Below are positions 10,792-20,806 of a stretch of DNA of 64,000 bases, piece by piece. How positions within the stretch are numbered: position 1 is the first letter of the stretch; each line of letters opens with the position of its first letter. A program made the translations under genes and the position numbers. The notes below the pieces were generated by a model, which worked only from the letters and a program-made list of their open reading frames with translations, ran no database searches and was not told where the DNA came from. Source of the stretch: Neckera pumila (taxonomy: Eukaryota; Streptophyta; Bryopsida; Hypnales; Neckeraceae); assembly GCA_963969595.1 (NCBI GenBank), contig OZ018409.1, forward strand, positions 1,304,501-1,368,500, given 5' to 3'.

Positions 10792-11723
10792 TTAACCCTT
10801 AAAGTTCCATGTATGTTTTCATTGAAAACACTCAAAAATTGTCATTTTTTAAACAAGTACCCAATTTTTGAAAAAAGACCTTTTTTGATACATAGAACCG
10901 TACGATCTTGTAGTATTTTGACTTAGGGACATGTGCTAAAAGTTTTAGAAATTTCCACCGTGTGGATTGCAAGATATAAGCATTCAAATTCAATGAAACC
11001 ACTATTTTGGCCTTGCGAAAACAGGGCAGTAGCACTTCACAACCTCACTTTTCGATGAAAAAATGTCCAAAATGATGGTGCTTCTCTGGATTCCTTTTTC
11101 TAGACAATTGGTCTACATGCTTGGAAATTTTCACTTCATTTGATATTGTACAACATATAGGAAAAAAATTGTAAGTAGATAGTAGTAGAGAATGTTCAAA
11201 ATACTAAATTGTCAAGAATTTAGTTATGGAATTGAAAATTGCCAATTCCAATGGTTGCAATGTTGTAATAAATAATTTGCATCCTACGATTCTATTTTTT
11301 TCAAAAAATATTGAAATTGAATAAGATAAAGGACTTCAAAGTTTATTTTAGAGTAGAGAATCTAGAGCTACTCGCAAACTAAAAATCTTCATAACTTTTG
11401 ACTCATTGATCAAAATGGGATGATTCAAAGCTTTTTACGTATATATAACTCTAGAAAACCAATTTCAAATTTTTTCTATTTTAGAAAAACGTGACTTTAT
11501 TATAATTTGCTCAGACTACCTAGTTACAAAAGAAAGTATAATATTAGGCCATAACTTTTTATTTGCGTTTCCAAATGTCATGAAGTTTAGTGCATATGAA
11601 AGATATTCTTTGTCCCCACCTTATATTAAAATTTGGGCCAAAAACATGAGAATCTCCGATCACACGTACCTGCCTAAAAGTTTCTATGTAGCCAAAAATG
11701 CATGTTGGTCTTTTAGGGGTTAA
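10792..11723 (-). mobile_element. TTAA element, family A (complete)
   Basis: A 932-bp element counted with its TTAA borders. Ends read TTAACCCTTAAAG at 10792 and TTTTAGGGGTTAA at 11711-11723, so its termini are inverted. The body is the reverse complement of the copies at 28894, 30918, 38586 and 63083; shared phrases include 'gatcttgtagtatt', 'cttcacaacctcac' and 'gtccaaaatgatggtgc'. No ORF of transposase size. TTAA borders with short C-rich inverted ends are typical of piggyBac-type non-autonomous elements; the class is inferred. Confidence 0.75.
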
Positions 11724-12361
11724 TCAACAATCAGCATTCTTATATAGTATTTTTGGATTATCATTATTCCAATGTAGTGATATATGTTTAGCTACCCAAA
11801 GAACTAGTTAAAGTAGGAAGTCCATTGTAGAACATTTGGTTGCTTCACATAGTTCCCTTGATGAAATTTTAAGAAATTTTATAAAAAAATAAAAAATCAA
11901 GGAATATTTTACATGTCATTTGGTCAATTCATTATCAAGAGAGGAAAGATACATTATACAAGGTCAAAGCGAATCACATAGCATCCCATTATAGATCATA
12001 GAAAGTCTCCATTTTTGCCTTATTCAAAGATGTTAATATGGTTCTTTCAATTCCCTCCATGGCAAAAAATGGTGACTTTTCAATCTAATTCCATCCCTTG
12101 GATTTTCAATTCCAACTATTTAAACTCCAACTTTTCTGATAAGAGAGGGTGAAAATCCAATAGAGATTCTTCAACTTTCTTGCACACTCTTCTATCAACT
12201 TAATCTCTAAATGTCCAAGGCACCAAATTTTGGTCTGGACAATACTTTGATGTTAAATAAAACCTTACCATCTTACTAATTTTAATAGTTTATACTTTGA
12301 TATTCTTTTTAAATGATCATTATCTAGCTATTGTTCCTATTGTTTGGAAAGTTAAAAAGAA
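11724..12361. repeat. AT-rich spacer ending in a direct repeat that flanks unit D0
   Basis: Positions 12238-12345 ('gacaatactttgatgtt' ... 'tttaatagtttata') are repeated in direct orientation at about 14549-14610. The two copies bracket the old D unit. No gene seen in the remainder. Confidence 0.5.
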
Positions 12362-12476
12362 GTGGATTAGACTACCGAGACCAATGGGTTGGACCACCAA
12401 GACCAATGAATTGAATCACCGAGACCAAGGGGTTGAACCATTGAAACCAATGGATTGAACCACCAAGACCAATCTT
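12362..12476 (+). repeat. Promoter minisatellite of D0, five 22-bp units
   Basis: Five imperfect units with the core 'accaccaagacca', each about 22 bp, directly upstream of a TATATATA box. The younger D copies have 25-bp units with an extra trinucleotide ('attgtgg' start), in 5, 8 and 11 repeats. A variable-number tandem repeat conserved in position before a TATA box suggests a promoter role, but this is inference. Confidence 0.7.
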
Positions 12477-12478
12477 CC

Positions 12479-12486
12479 TATATATA
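12479..12486 (+). promoter_or_regulatory. TATA-like box of D0
   Basis: TATATATA about 108 bp before the ATG at 12594. The same place in the young copies reads TATAATTA. Followed in all copies by the conserved leader 'cacctccaagctttggc'. Confidence 0.5.
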
Positions 12487-12593
12487 CACCTCCAAGCTTT
12501 GGCTTCTCCATTCACAAGTTTATTTTGTCCAAATTGCCTTTTATTGCTCCTCCACAACTTTGTTTTTTCTTCTTCCTTCTCTTTGGATCATTA

Positions 12594-12923
12594 ATGGCTC
12601 CAATAGCTCTTAAATCTTTGAAGTTGGACCCTAGTGGGTGTCAATATCCAATCCTTCCTTAAAAATGGAAGAGTGTTGGGTTGAAAGGTGGGAGCTGTGC
12701 ATCAACCACAATGAAGCCAAGGAAGGACTATGTTGGTATCAAGTCAAAGCTTTCTAAGACAAAGGATCATATTGGGGAGGATGCGGATCCTACAAAGCCA
12801 TGTGCCAATAAATTCTTCTACGTCCCCAACGCAAGGAGCAAGGCACCATTATTGAAGGCCAAACCATGGGAGGATTGGGAGCCTACAACACCGCCATCCC
12901 ACCACCCACCACGAAGTCAGTAG
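12594..12923 (+). pseudogene. D0 copy of the 122-codon basic ORF, broken
   Basis: The reading frame starts MAPIALKSLKLDPSGCQYP and meets TAA at 12660-12662, where the young copies have TCG CAA. Past the stop the frame stays open and similar (STTMKPRKDYVGIKSKLSKT) until a one-base loss in the C-rich stretch near 12895 ends it early at the TAG closing 12923. Clearly an older relative of the intact ORFs at 26199, 32359 and 34631. Product unknown. Confidence 0.75.
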
Positions 12924-13072
12924 AAGTGCCAACCAAACCCATTTGGAGCATTTGGGATTAGCCTCACTATTAGGGTTGATAGCCCCATTTAACTAGTTCT
13001 TGTTTAGATTGTATACACATAAGGCACAAGCATACCCATGAAGCCACGTTTTAGTGTTGTGAACAATGACTA

Positions 13073-13327
13073 GTGTTACATTGGTCAAATTTGTGTATTT
13101 TCTTGTTGGCAAACAAAAGGAGGTTCCAATGCACCAATGAATGCAACATTTGGATGTGTACCGCATGCAAAAATGATGAAGAGTCAAGTATTGTTTTGGT
13201 AGAGGTTTCTTCAACAGAGGTACATATTGAATTTGGAGGTGTTCCCCAAGTGGTGATGGCGGTTTTAGACAAGTGGCAAGAGGTGGTTGGGGGGGGAACC
13301 ACCTTACAACTATCAATAATATTTTGA
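13073..13327 (+). pseudogene. Cys-rich remnant in the D0 tail
   Basis: The frame reads FLLANKRRFQCTNECNIWMC then TACKNDEESSIVLVEVSS and VVMAVLDKWQEVVGGG. The C-x3-C-x5-C-x2-C spacing resembles a zinc-knuckle such as those at the C-terminus of some DDE transposases, though this similarity is weak and from memory. The neighbouring frame upstream gives VKFVYFLVGKQ, suggesting a one-base shift inside an older, longer protein. In the young D copies two of the cysteines are changed (to R and Y), so the motif no longer matters there. Confidence 0.35.
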
Positions 13328-13543
13328 AAAAGACAAAGTTTTTACATCTTTTTCATATACTTCCAAATTTGGAAAAAATAAGATAAATCATAGACCATTA
13401 TAAGCATGGTTGTGGTTTTGTGAAATCTTACATATTTAAAGCTCAACAAAGAAAGTTCAAAATACATTTATGAATTATAAATTATAAATCAAGGTATAAT
13501 CAACTCAATCATGAAATTAAGCATGAATTGGGTTGTTGTAGAC

Positions 13544-14474
13544 TTAACCCCTAAAGGACTATTGTCCATTTGGAGGACAAATGTGTTTTCAGACAAGTAC
13601 CTACGGGCTGAAATTTTGTCTAAAATTGATTTTTTGAAACTTTTTAAAAAGATAGAAAAACTAATCAGCTTTGTGAGAATATAATTTTTTTCACAATTGG
13701 TGCCTGGAAAAAAAAGTTATGACCAAATAAGCTCAAAACAAGGGACAGTTGACAGCAAAAAAAACTAGACAAAAATTTGAAAAAAAAAAATTTAGTATTT
13801 TTTTCTCATAGATTATATTTTTGTCTATTTGGAAAGCTTTGATTCATTTCATTTGGATATGTTATGAGAAGGTTATGGACATTCTTGTTTTGGGAGCAAT
13901 TAGAGCATCTTCTTGAAAAAAAACACTTCTACGATGCAGTTTTGAATGCAGTTTTTCAAATTTTTCAATTTTTTTTTTTGCATGGTTTATATTACTTGCT
14001 AGAATAATCTCACCATAGGGATTAGTAAATTTTAATTCCATCTAAAATATATGAATATTTTAGATTTTTCCTCTATCTCATATCTACCTCTATTTAACAA
14101 TTTTTTAGAGAATGATACTTAAGTTTTTTGAATTTTTTTTTCCTAGATTCTCAACTCAATTTTCCACTTCAAAGATGTAAAGCTCAAAACTCTGTACGGC
14201 AAAAATTTTAAGTTAAAAACGTTCAAAATCAAAAAATCTAGTGTCGCAATGTGCTAAAAAACTTGCTTTTTTCACTTTAAACGCAGATATCTTGCAATTT
14301 GTGAGGTCAAAATTTTTGAAATTTTTTCTGCACACTCTCATACTAATTAGGTGTAAGATCCTATGGTTAGATGTGAAAAACAAAACATTCTTCAATTTTT
14401 TTTACTTTTTGTTATAGAAATGACAGTTTTGAGTGTTTTGGGGCAGAAAAAGGGCCTCAGTCCTTAGGGGTTAA
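13544..14474 (+). mobile_element. TTAA element, family B (complete), nested in D0
   Basis: A 931-bp element including both TTAA copies. Ends: TTAACCCCTAAAGGAC at 13544 and GTCCTTAGGGGTTAA to 14474, a 15-16 bp inverted repeat. Uninterrupted D tails in this window read 'gtagacTTAAgaaaaatgaag' (33312) or its equivalents at 32004, 25614 and 26994. Here the same site reads 'gtagacTTAA' + element + 'TTAAaggaaacaaag'. That directly shows insertion at TTAA with TTAA duplicated. No transposase ORF. Confidence 0.85.
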
Positions 14475-14535
14475 AGGAAACAAAGCATTAGGAAAAGATG
14501 AAGTTTCAAGAAATTTGTCATAATAATGATCATTA

Positions 14536-15174
14536 TCAAGCTATTGTTGACAATACTTTGAAGTTAAATAAAACCTTATCAACCTATTAATTTTAATAGT
14601 TTATAATTTTGAAAAAATTCTTTTTGAAGTCTAGTTTTAGTTAAAATTAAAAATCTAATTTTGAGGAGTTGTAAATTAATTGGCTTATGCGTATTACGCC
14701 TTTTAACCTCACATTTTTTACGTAACCAATTTTTTTAATTTGAGATGTGAATTGCCGATGGAGAGACTTCAATTCACTTTCATGATCTAACATTAAAATC
14801 TTTCAATGTATAAGTGATATTGTTGTGTTTTCTTTTTCTATGTGATTTATAACATGGCTAGTTTGAAATTCGATATAAAAGTTTTGGTAAAAAAATAATC
14901 AAAATGTTGACTTCTTATTCATATTAGAACAACTTCCAAGAAGCTCAGAAAAGGCATTGGATATTTAAAAGTTGACTAAAATTGAACTTTCACCATGTTC
15001 AATGACACAATAGGGTGGAAGAGAGGGCCAGGGTGAACTAACCCCACCTCGTCCCCTCAAAATCATTCTAGGGTTGCATGTAAAAAAGAGATGCCCTATT
15101 TTGTCCTTAATTAATTTATCTATTACATCAGTCTCTTAGCTAATGTGGGGCCTCTGATTGCAAATATGTACGGA
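14536..15174. repeat. Second flanking direct repeat of D0, then AT-rich spacer
   Basis: About 14549-14610 repeats 12238-12345. From 14640 to 15174 nothing is recognised apart from general AT richness. Confidence 0.45.
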
Positions 15175-15224
15175 GTATTAGATAACCTATTCACCGCTAG
15201 CGCGGCTCATTAGTTGTCTAATAC
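15175..15224. repeat. 50-bp mini foldback
   Basis: Ends GTATTAGATAAC and GTTGTCTAATAC are inverted repeats with one mismatch, with a GC-rich core containing GCTAGCGC. Could be a solo MITE core or a stable stem-loop. Confidence 0.5.
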
Positions 15225-15386
15225 GTAAACCACCGTTGAGAAATTTCCTGTTCATATTTTGGATGGCTTCTATGCCGCAACTAGAGTTTCCTTGCCCGAT
15301 TACGCATTTTTGCCCGTGATTTCAGGCATTACGCTTTTTTCATCCAAAAAGGGTCTGTTGATAATTTCCCAACGGTCGTTTATGCC

Positions 15387-15501
15387 GAGCAATGCCCTTC
15401 ATCGTCGGGAATTTCGCCCAAAAAAGGATCTCTTCGTTGGGCTCCGCCCTCCTCATCAGCCCTTTTTTGGGCAAAATTCCCTCCTCCTCGGGCATTGCCC
15501 T
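15387..15501. repeat. Inverted repeat with 40-bp arms
   Basis: The left arm 15387-15426 ('gagcaatgccc' ... 'cgcccaaaaaagg') pairs with the right arm 15460-15501 ('ccttttttgggca' ... 'gggcattgccct') around a 33-bp GC-rich loop. MITE-like. The 153-codon ORF running through it (15259-15720, plus) is probably accidental. Confidence 0.55.
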
Positions 15502-16640
15502 ATACATAACCGGTTGTACATTTTTCAATCACAACCTTTGATCTTCATGATCCAAGGATGTAGGAAGCAAGTTGAAGGGAAAGAAGGTTATGAGTTGCAA
15601 CTTGTAATGACAATGGTGATAATTACAATGGGGATGGGTTGCCAATGGGACGGTGCCCCGTTTAGTGTTGAAAAGTTAACATCCAGAAATTTGCAAATTT
15701 TGGTCAAGCGTGGCAAATAAAAAATTTCAGCATTTTCCTTCGGGGACAATTGGTTCTTCACTAGGCGTCTGTGAACTGGGATGCAGTCGATAAGAGATCT
15801 GTTCCACAAACGGAAGCTATATGTTTTGCCTTCAATGATCCCATTGCCATTTATTTACCAAAAAGTATGCTGATCCAATGACTAGAAATATGGGCTACGA
15901 CCGAACGGACACCCATGAGCAAGAGGAAATGACAGAAATAGCTGACAAGAATTCGTCGGGTGTGCGAACAATTTTCGAAAATTCTTTGCTAAATTCATGA
16001 CAGAAACAGTAGAAATTCACCAGAGGGCTGAGAGAACACAGCAGGGCCGAATTCTGACCTTACTATGTTACATAGGAAAAAGAAACTACAGTTCAAGTCA
16101 GCGTTGCAGTCGACTGGAAATTGACTTAATACCGGAGAGGAAAATACCGCACATTTGTGCATCAAAAATCCCAAGAATAAAACGGAATGTTCAATTTCTT
16201 AAATGAACCGTCCAACTACAAATAATGTTCCATCACTGTGCTCAGACACTGATCAGACATTTAATAGACCACAATCAAATAAATTGGCGAAACCATGTAT
16301 GAGCCAGAAAATGTTCCACAAGAGCAGCAAAACTACGAAGGAGTGAGCAATTCAGCACAGATCGCATATTGCAGACAAGACAAGGCCCATAGAGAAAAAC
16401 CTCTTTATTGCAATTTTTCACGTAGAAAGTGATATTACAAGAACGATATAGCTAACAGCAGAGCGTCTGCCATATTCCCCCCGTCTCCAACACACCCACG
16501 CTTCCTATTTTTTACATGTAGCCACTCTCACAAGTCACGATTAGCTAAGCCCTACACAGCATCTCCACAACATAGAAACGATTCATGAATACACCATCGC
16601 TTCAGCCAAGGCCACCCAACCCTGCTTCGTCACGATTCTG
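15502..16640. other. Moderate-GC spacer, no supported gene
   Basis: Less AT-rich than the surroundings but without a recognisable ORF, splice pair or repeat. It could hold the 3' untranslated part of a minus-strand transcript ending at 16641. Confidence 0.3.
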
Positions 16641-16883
16641 TTAGGGGTCAGAAGAGGATGACCAGTCCTCTCTGTCAACCCAGACATAGGTACAACAGAA
16701 CTCTATCATCCTCGGAAGTAATCGACTCCATGGACGTCGTTCCAAATTGTTAGCTGAAGACTTAGGCTGCCTCCCACACATCGAGAGTGACTCGGCAGGT
16801 TGTGATACGTGATTTGTGTCCACACGCCTTGATGCACGAGACCGGAAATTATTACGAGCAGCATCGTCGAGAGGCTTCCCACA
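16641..16883 (-). CDS. Candidate terminal exon, unknown product
   Basis: The minus frame 16883-16641 reads LDDAARNNFRSRASRRVDTN, then LSMCGRQPKSSANNLERRPW, then RMIEFCCTYVWVDREDWSSS and ends SDP-stop. Mixed charged, Arg/Ser-rich composition is coding-like, and it lies in a GC-richer island. An upstream in-frame TGA near 16890 means it would have to start at a splice acceptor (GGGAAG/ or TTCCAG/). No family recognised and no upstream exon is certain. Confidence 0.3.
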   Translation of the reverse strand, partial: CGKPLDDAARNNFRSRASRRVDTNHVSQPAESLSMCGRQPKSSANNLERRPWSRLLPRMIEFCCTYVWVDREDWSSSSDP

Positions 16884-17000
16884 TCAGATCTACTGGAAAT
16901 TCTACCTAGGGAAGATGTCACCTGCCCTCCCCCAAAAGGCATAGCAACTCCAAACCACCAGCCGAACTACCCTAACATCACATAAACAACTTTACAGGTG

Positions 17001-17110
17001 CTCATTACACTCGGTGACAGATGCAAATCTTCTGACACCCCTGGCATCACATGAAGCACCATTACTGGAGCTCATTACATTCGATGACAGATGCAACTCT
17101 GCCGCCGGGA
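17001..17110. repeat. Imperfect direct repeat, two copies
   Basis: 'gctcattacactcggtgaca' near 17000 and 'gctcattacattcgatgaca' near 17071, each followed by 'gatgcaa', about 70 bp apart. Part of the same GC-richer island. Confidence 0.5.
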
Positions 17111-17228
17111 TATGTCGGGCTCAAGCCTCTTTCTGGCTCACCATAGGTGAGGCTTCAAGAGGCAAATCCGCTACCACGAAACAAGCCTTCATCCTCGGTC
17201 AACGCCATTGCTGACGTCAACTCCATCA

Positions 17229-17455
17229 CGACAGACGCCACCCCATCACGACGAGTTTTCTTCAAACACTCCTTCACGATGGATGCCACTCCATCACGAC
17301 GAGTTTTCTTCGACGACTCCATCATGACAGATGCCACTCCATCACGACGAGTTTCTCAACCACTCCACCACGACAGACGCCACTCCATCACGACGAGTTT
17401 TCTTCAACCACACCATCATGACAGACGCCACTCCGCCACAACGAGTTGTCAACGT
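17229..17455. repeat. Tandem array, five units of about 48 bp
   Basis: Core 'gccactccatcacgacgag' followed by 'ttttcttcaa' recurs five times with substitutions and small indels. In one plus frame it gives TDATPSRRVFF repeats; in minus it gives KKTRRDGVAS repeats. The frame is not kept through all units, so a coding role is doubtful. Confidence 0.75.
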
Positions 17456-17504
17456 TGCCATTAAGGTCGATAACACGACCTACAACGCACCCTCCACGTG
17501 CGCC

Positions 17505-17760
17505 ACAACGCACTCCTCCGATCTTGCGACCAAAAGCAGATTTCCGGCCACAAGCACTCTATCTGAGCGCAACACCGCGAGAAACACTCACGCACTCCTC
17601 CGATCAAACCGACCAGCAGAAGATTTCCGGCCACATCCGGCCACAAGCGCTCAATCCAAGCACTCTAACAACATGAGAAACACTCACGCACTCCTCTGAT
17701 CAATCCGACCAGCAGAAGATTTCCGGCTGCATCCGGCCAACGCGTTCTCCAGGGACGCCA
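17505..17760. repeat. Second tandem array, about three units of 90-110 bp
   Basis: Units contain 'cgcactcctccgatc', 'gaccagcagaagatttccgg' and 'gagaaacactca'. A partial unit ('ccagcagaagattt') recurs near 17809. Open on several frames, none convincing. Its closeness to the 48-bp array suggests an expanding non-coding region or an unusual leader sequence. Confidence 0.65.
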
Positions 17761-18061
17761 CAGCACGAGCTTCGCTCAATGCACTTCTCTTCTCTGGACA
17801 TTACCACCAGCAGAAGATTTCTTCCTGTCGACTCCTCTCCGGCGCAGCTACTGGGACGCAAATGCGGCCAATCTTGGACATCGCCATCGCTTACCAGGCA
17901 GAGCGACTGTGTCGAGCTAACTGCCGCTGACGCCGGAGTCGAACAGGCCTCCGGGTGGTAACACACCCGCGAGGGGCACAAAGGCAAAGAATAGAACGTG
18001 AGTGTCAGGGTTTTGTAGGGACTTGGCAGGATTAGGGTTTGGTGGAGGCGATAGGGTTGAG

Positions 18062-18168
18062 GATGTCGAAAGAGACGGCAGTGCCAGTTGTGGCTCCTAA
18101 TTTGGGATTTGAAATTAAAGTCCCGCCGTTTTGCACGGCGCTTTTGCTTGGCGGCGGATTAAATGGCT
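18062..18168 (+). CDS. Short ORF or truncated first exon, unknown
   Basis: ATG at 18062 starts MSKETAVPVVAPNLGFEIKV and ends in GGGLNG-stop after 35 codons. The leader contains 'gggttttgtaggg' and 'attagggtttgg', typical of plant 5' leaders. The ORF is followed 60 bp later by the E1 element, so the rest of a gene may have been displaced or cut. It could also be a genuine small peptide. No family recognised. Confidence 0.28.
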
Positions 18169-18229
18169 GAGGTGCTTCGGATGGTGTGCGTGTTCACATT
18201 GCCTATCTTTGGGTGATTTAAGGTAGGAT

Positions 18230-18630
18230 GCTCTAAAAGCGACCATTTAAGGGCTTGTCCGCCTTTCCCGTAGGATTGCATGAATAGAAAAAAATTTCAC
18301 TCATTTTTTAGAGAAAGAAAAATGGGTGACAAACATAACCCCAAGTGGTTTCATTTTTTTTGAAGCATTTTTGAATTAGTTATGAATTTTCAAAGATTTC
18401 TTGTTGTAGGTACCTATTTGTGACCCTAGGTCTTCCAAAATGCGTCCACTTACAACTTCTAAAGTGATTTGAGGAAATCAAGACCAATGATTGGCTCTTG
18501 CATTAAAGAATATTTTTTTCTAGATTCAATCAATGTCTAAAGTGATCCATTTAAAGACCACCTCATATCCATTCACTACCATTTTATAGGATTGATTTGA
18601 AGAAGCCGGTCGCTTTCAGAGCAGGCTACC
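18230..18630. mobile_element. TIR element E1 (401 bp)
   Basis: Inverted ends AAGGTAGGATGCTCTAAAAG (left) and, read inward from 18630, AAGGTAGCCTGCTCTGAAAG; both continue CGACC. No ORF. Related copies: E2 (38240-39595, carrying a nested TTAA element) and E3 (27438-27573, short). The interior at 18546-18560 ('tccatTTAAagaccacc') is the empty form of the site occupied in E2. Confidence 0.7.
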
Positions 18631-20418
18631 TTACCCTTAGCGCTTCCACTGTTTTCTTTTTGGCATTAGAGCATCTCCTGTAGCCCTCCAGATATCCCCT
18701 TTCCTCTAATTTTTGGATGATAAGCAATCAATTCTAGTGTATGTCTGACTCGACCTTTACTTTCACCCACCAAATAATCCATATTTGAAAGAGCCCTTTG
18801 TGTTCACTATATGTTGTATTTTTTTTGGAGATTAGCAATTGTCATAGCTTACTTATTGCTTTTATAAGATCTATGACTTGTAATTGGTTGGAAGTATATT
18901 TAGTGAATTGTATTGTTGGGGATTCAAATGGCCATCCCTTTAAATTAGATAGATCTCAATTGAAAGAACAAATTGTTTGGAGGGCTACAAGAGATGCTCT
19001 TACCTTACGTAAGGGTCAAATTCAGACATAAATTAAGTATTTTTTGGGAACAAATTAAGTATTCATTGGGTATGTATGAACATTTAGAATATTCTAAATG
19101 AAATGTTCGAAATGTTATAGAAGTTTTTCATCTATACTGTCTAAATTTTTGAATATTTCTAAAAACCTTTATCATGCTTTAAGTCCTATATGTCAAATTT
19201 CTCAAGACAAGAAAACCTATAAGTTGCTAATTATAAAAAAAATTGGATACTAACATGCCAAAACACTAATACCAATAGTTCCAATTGTCAGAACCCCTTT
19301 GAACATGAAAAATAATCTATTTCGGCACTTAGGTGCTAAATCAATCCTTCATATACCAGATTGCACCAAAAGAAAATAATTTGGTTAAAAAATGGCAACA
19401 AATTATGAATTTTTTCCACTTCAAATAACAAAAAAATGTTGGATGAAATTGCCAAATTGTGGATGAAGATAGAATTATGGACATGTGATATGTGATAATG
19501 TAATATTTTCTATCCAATATGTCAATGAATGTTGCAATTAAGAGCACTACTATAGCATTTTATATTGCTACTTTGACACTTCATATAAAATGGGAAACAA
19601 AAATGATTCTATTGTCTCAAATTTAAAGGATGAATGGAGAAGTTTGGGGGCTTTGGGGGTCAACAAACTTCTCATATGTCCCAACCAATACTTGACTTTT
19701 TTAAAAAGACGCTTTCTATATGATGAAATTGTGACAACAAATGTAGAAGCAAAAATATGTAAGAATTCAAGAAATGGTTTATACGCTAAATGATTATTTT
19801 TACCAATTGAGTTGGCATCTTGGGGGGATTATGAATTTTTTTCAAGAGGGGGGTATTCAAAACAGATGAAATACAACCAACGATGTGTAAAATGAAATAT
19901 TTTATTTATTAACAGGTTCAGCAATATGACTACATTGGTGGTTGAGTATTTTGAGATTTTTATGATTGGTTTTGAATTAATTCATAATCTAAATGGATGC
20001 AATGAAAAATGAACTTGCAAAAAAGGAAATCTTCAAACGTGAATGGATTTTCTTGAGCAATAATACATTTTGCCTCAAAAGTTTCAAACTTGCATAACCA
20101 CTTTTAGAATAGTTTTGTAGAGTATATATCCAAATTTAAACAAAAACCTATTTGAATTCTAAAAGTTGAATGGGCTTTTTTTGAAGAAAAGCATTTTGAA
20201 GATAGAATTGTTTGAAACCATGAAAAATAACCAACCATGACTTGAAGAATTCAAGTAGTCGCTTGTTGTGGGCTTGGTGTAAATCACTCTTAAGGATTCT
20301 AGAAACAAAAATCTAAAACAATTTCCTATTTTCGATAATAAGTAATTAATATTTTCACAAATTTGGACAAATTGGATAGATGGTAACTTTTCTAATCAGA
20401 TACAAATTTAATCACTAT
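18631..20418. other. AT-rich intergenic, nothing recognised
   Basis: Long AT-rich stretch. The 77-codon plus ORF at 18798-19031 (ending RATRDALTLRKGQIQT) shows no motif. No repeats shared with the rest of the window were noticed. Confidence 0.35.
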
Positions 20419-20806
20419 TAGTGTGGCCCTGTGTCATTGGCCCAATTTTCATCTCTTCCCGGTTCCACTCCTGGTTCTACTTTTGATTCTACTCCCCGTT
20501 CTACTCCCGGTTCCACTCCCAGTACCAAGAACGCCACCAAAATCAAAGTAAAAGTAATTTTCTAATTTTTTAATCAATAAATACTTTGAAATTCAATAAC
20601 TTTTGCATCACCGCTCCAAACGCCACGAAACCAAGCCGGTGCACCCCTCCTCGGCGAGAGCTTTCCGACGGTACCAAGCACGCGGCCGGGGGACGCACGG
20701 TCAGGAAGTTGTCCATGCTACAAACAAAACAAAACAAAACAAAACAAAACAAAACAAAACAAACAAACAAACAAACAAACAAACAGCCTCATTTAAGGTA
20801 TTGATA
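20419..20806. mobile_element. Repeat F1 with (CAAAA)n / (CAAA)n tract
   Basis: Starts 'tagtgtggccctgtg', has several 'ggttctactccc'-like tandem phrases (20460-20520), then a GC-rich core ('cggccgggggacgcacgg', about 20690), then a CAAAA/CAAA tract at 20722-20785, and ends 'catttaaggtattgata'. F2 at 28050-28392 has the same order. A GC-rich body plus simple 3' tract suggests a non-LTR retroelement or SINE. No clear target duplication is seen. Confidence 0.6.

Larger units (their letters stand above)
12362..14535 (+). repeat. Unit D0: old copy of repeat D, interrupted by a TTAA element
   Basis: Order: minisatellite, TATA-like box, 122-codon ORF remnant, Cys-rich tail, then the tail phrase 'ttataagcatggttgtgg' (13401) and 'gggttgttgtagactt'. 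There the unit is cut by a family-B element (13544-14474) and resumes as 'caaagcattaggaaaagatg' to about 14535, ending 'aatgatcattat'. The young D units have the same tail uninterrupted. Confidence 0.75.

Noticed and set aside
15259..15720. 153-codon plus ORF
   Set aside because: It crosses the inverted repeat at 15387-15501 and has no domain, splice or codon pattern support.
17147..17464. Repeat protein encoded by the 48-bp array (TDATPSRRVFF units)
   Set aside because: Unit indels shift the frame between copies three and four, so a single repeat protein is not maintained.
20419..20530. tRNA gene or tRNA-derived SINE head from repeated 'ggttctactccc'
   Set aside because: No A box at proper spacing and no cloverleaf can be drawn; the phrases look like local tandem repeats.
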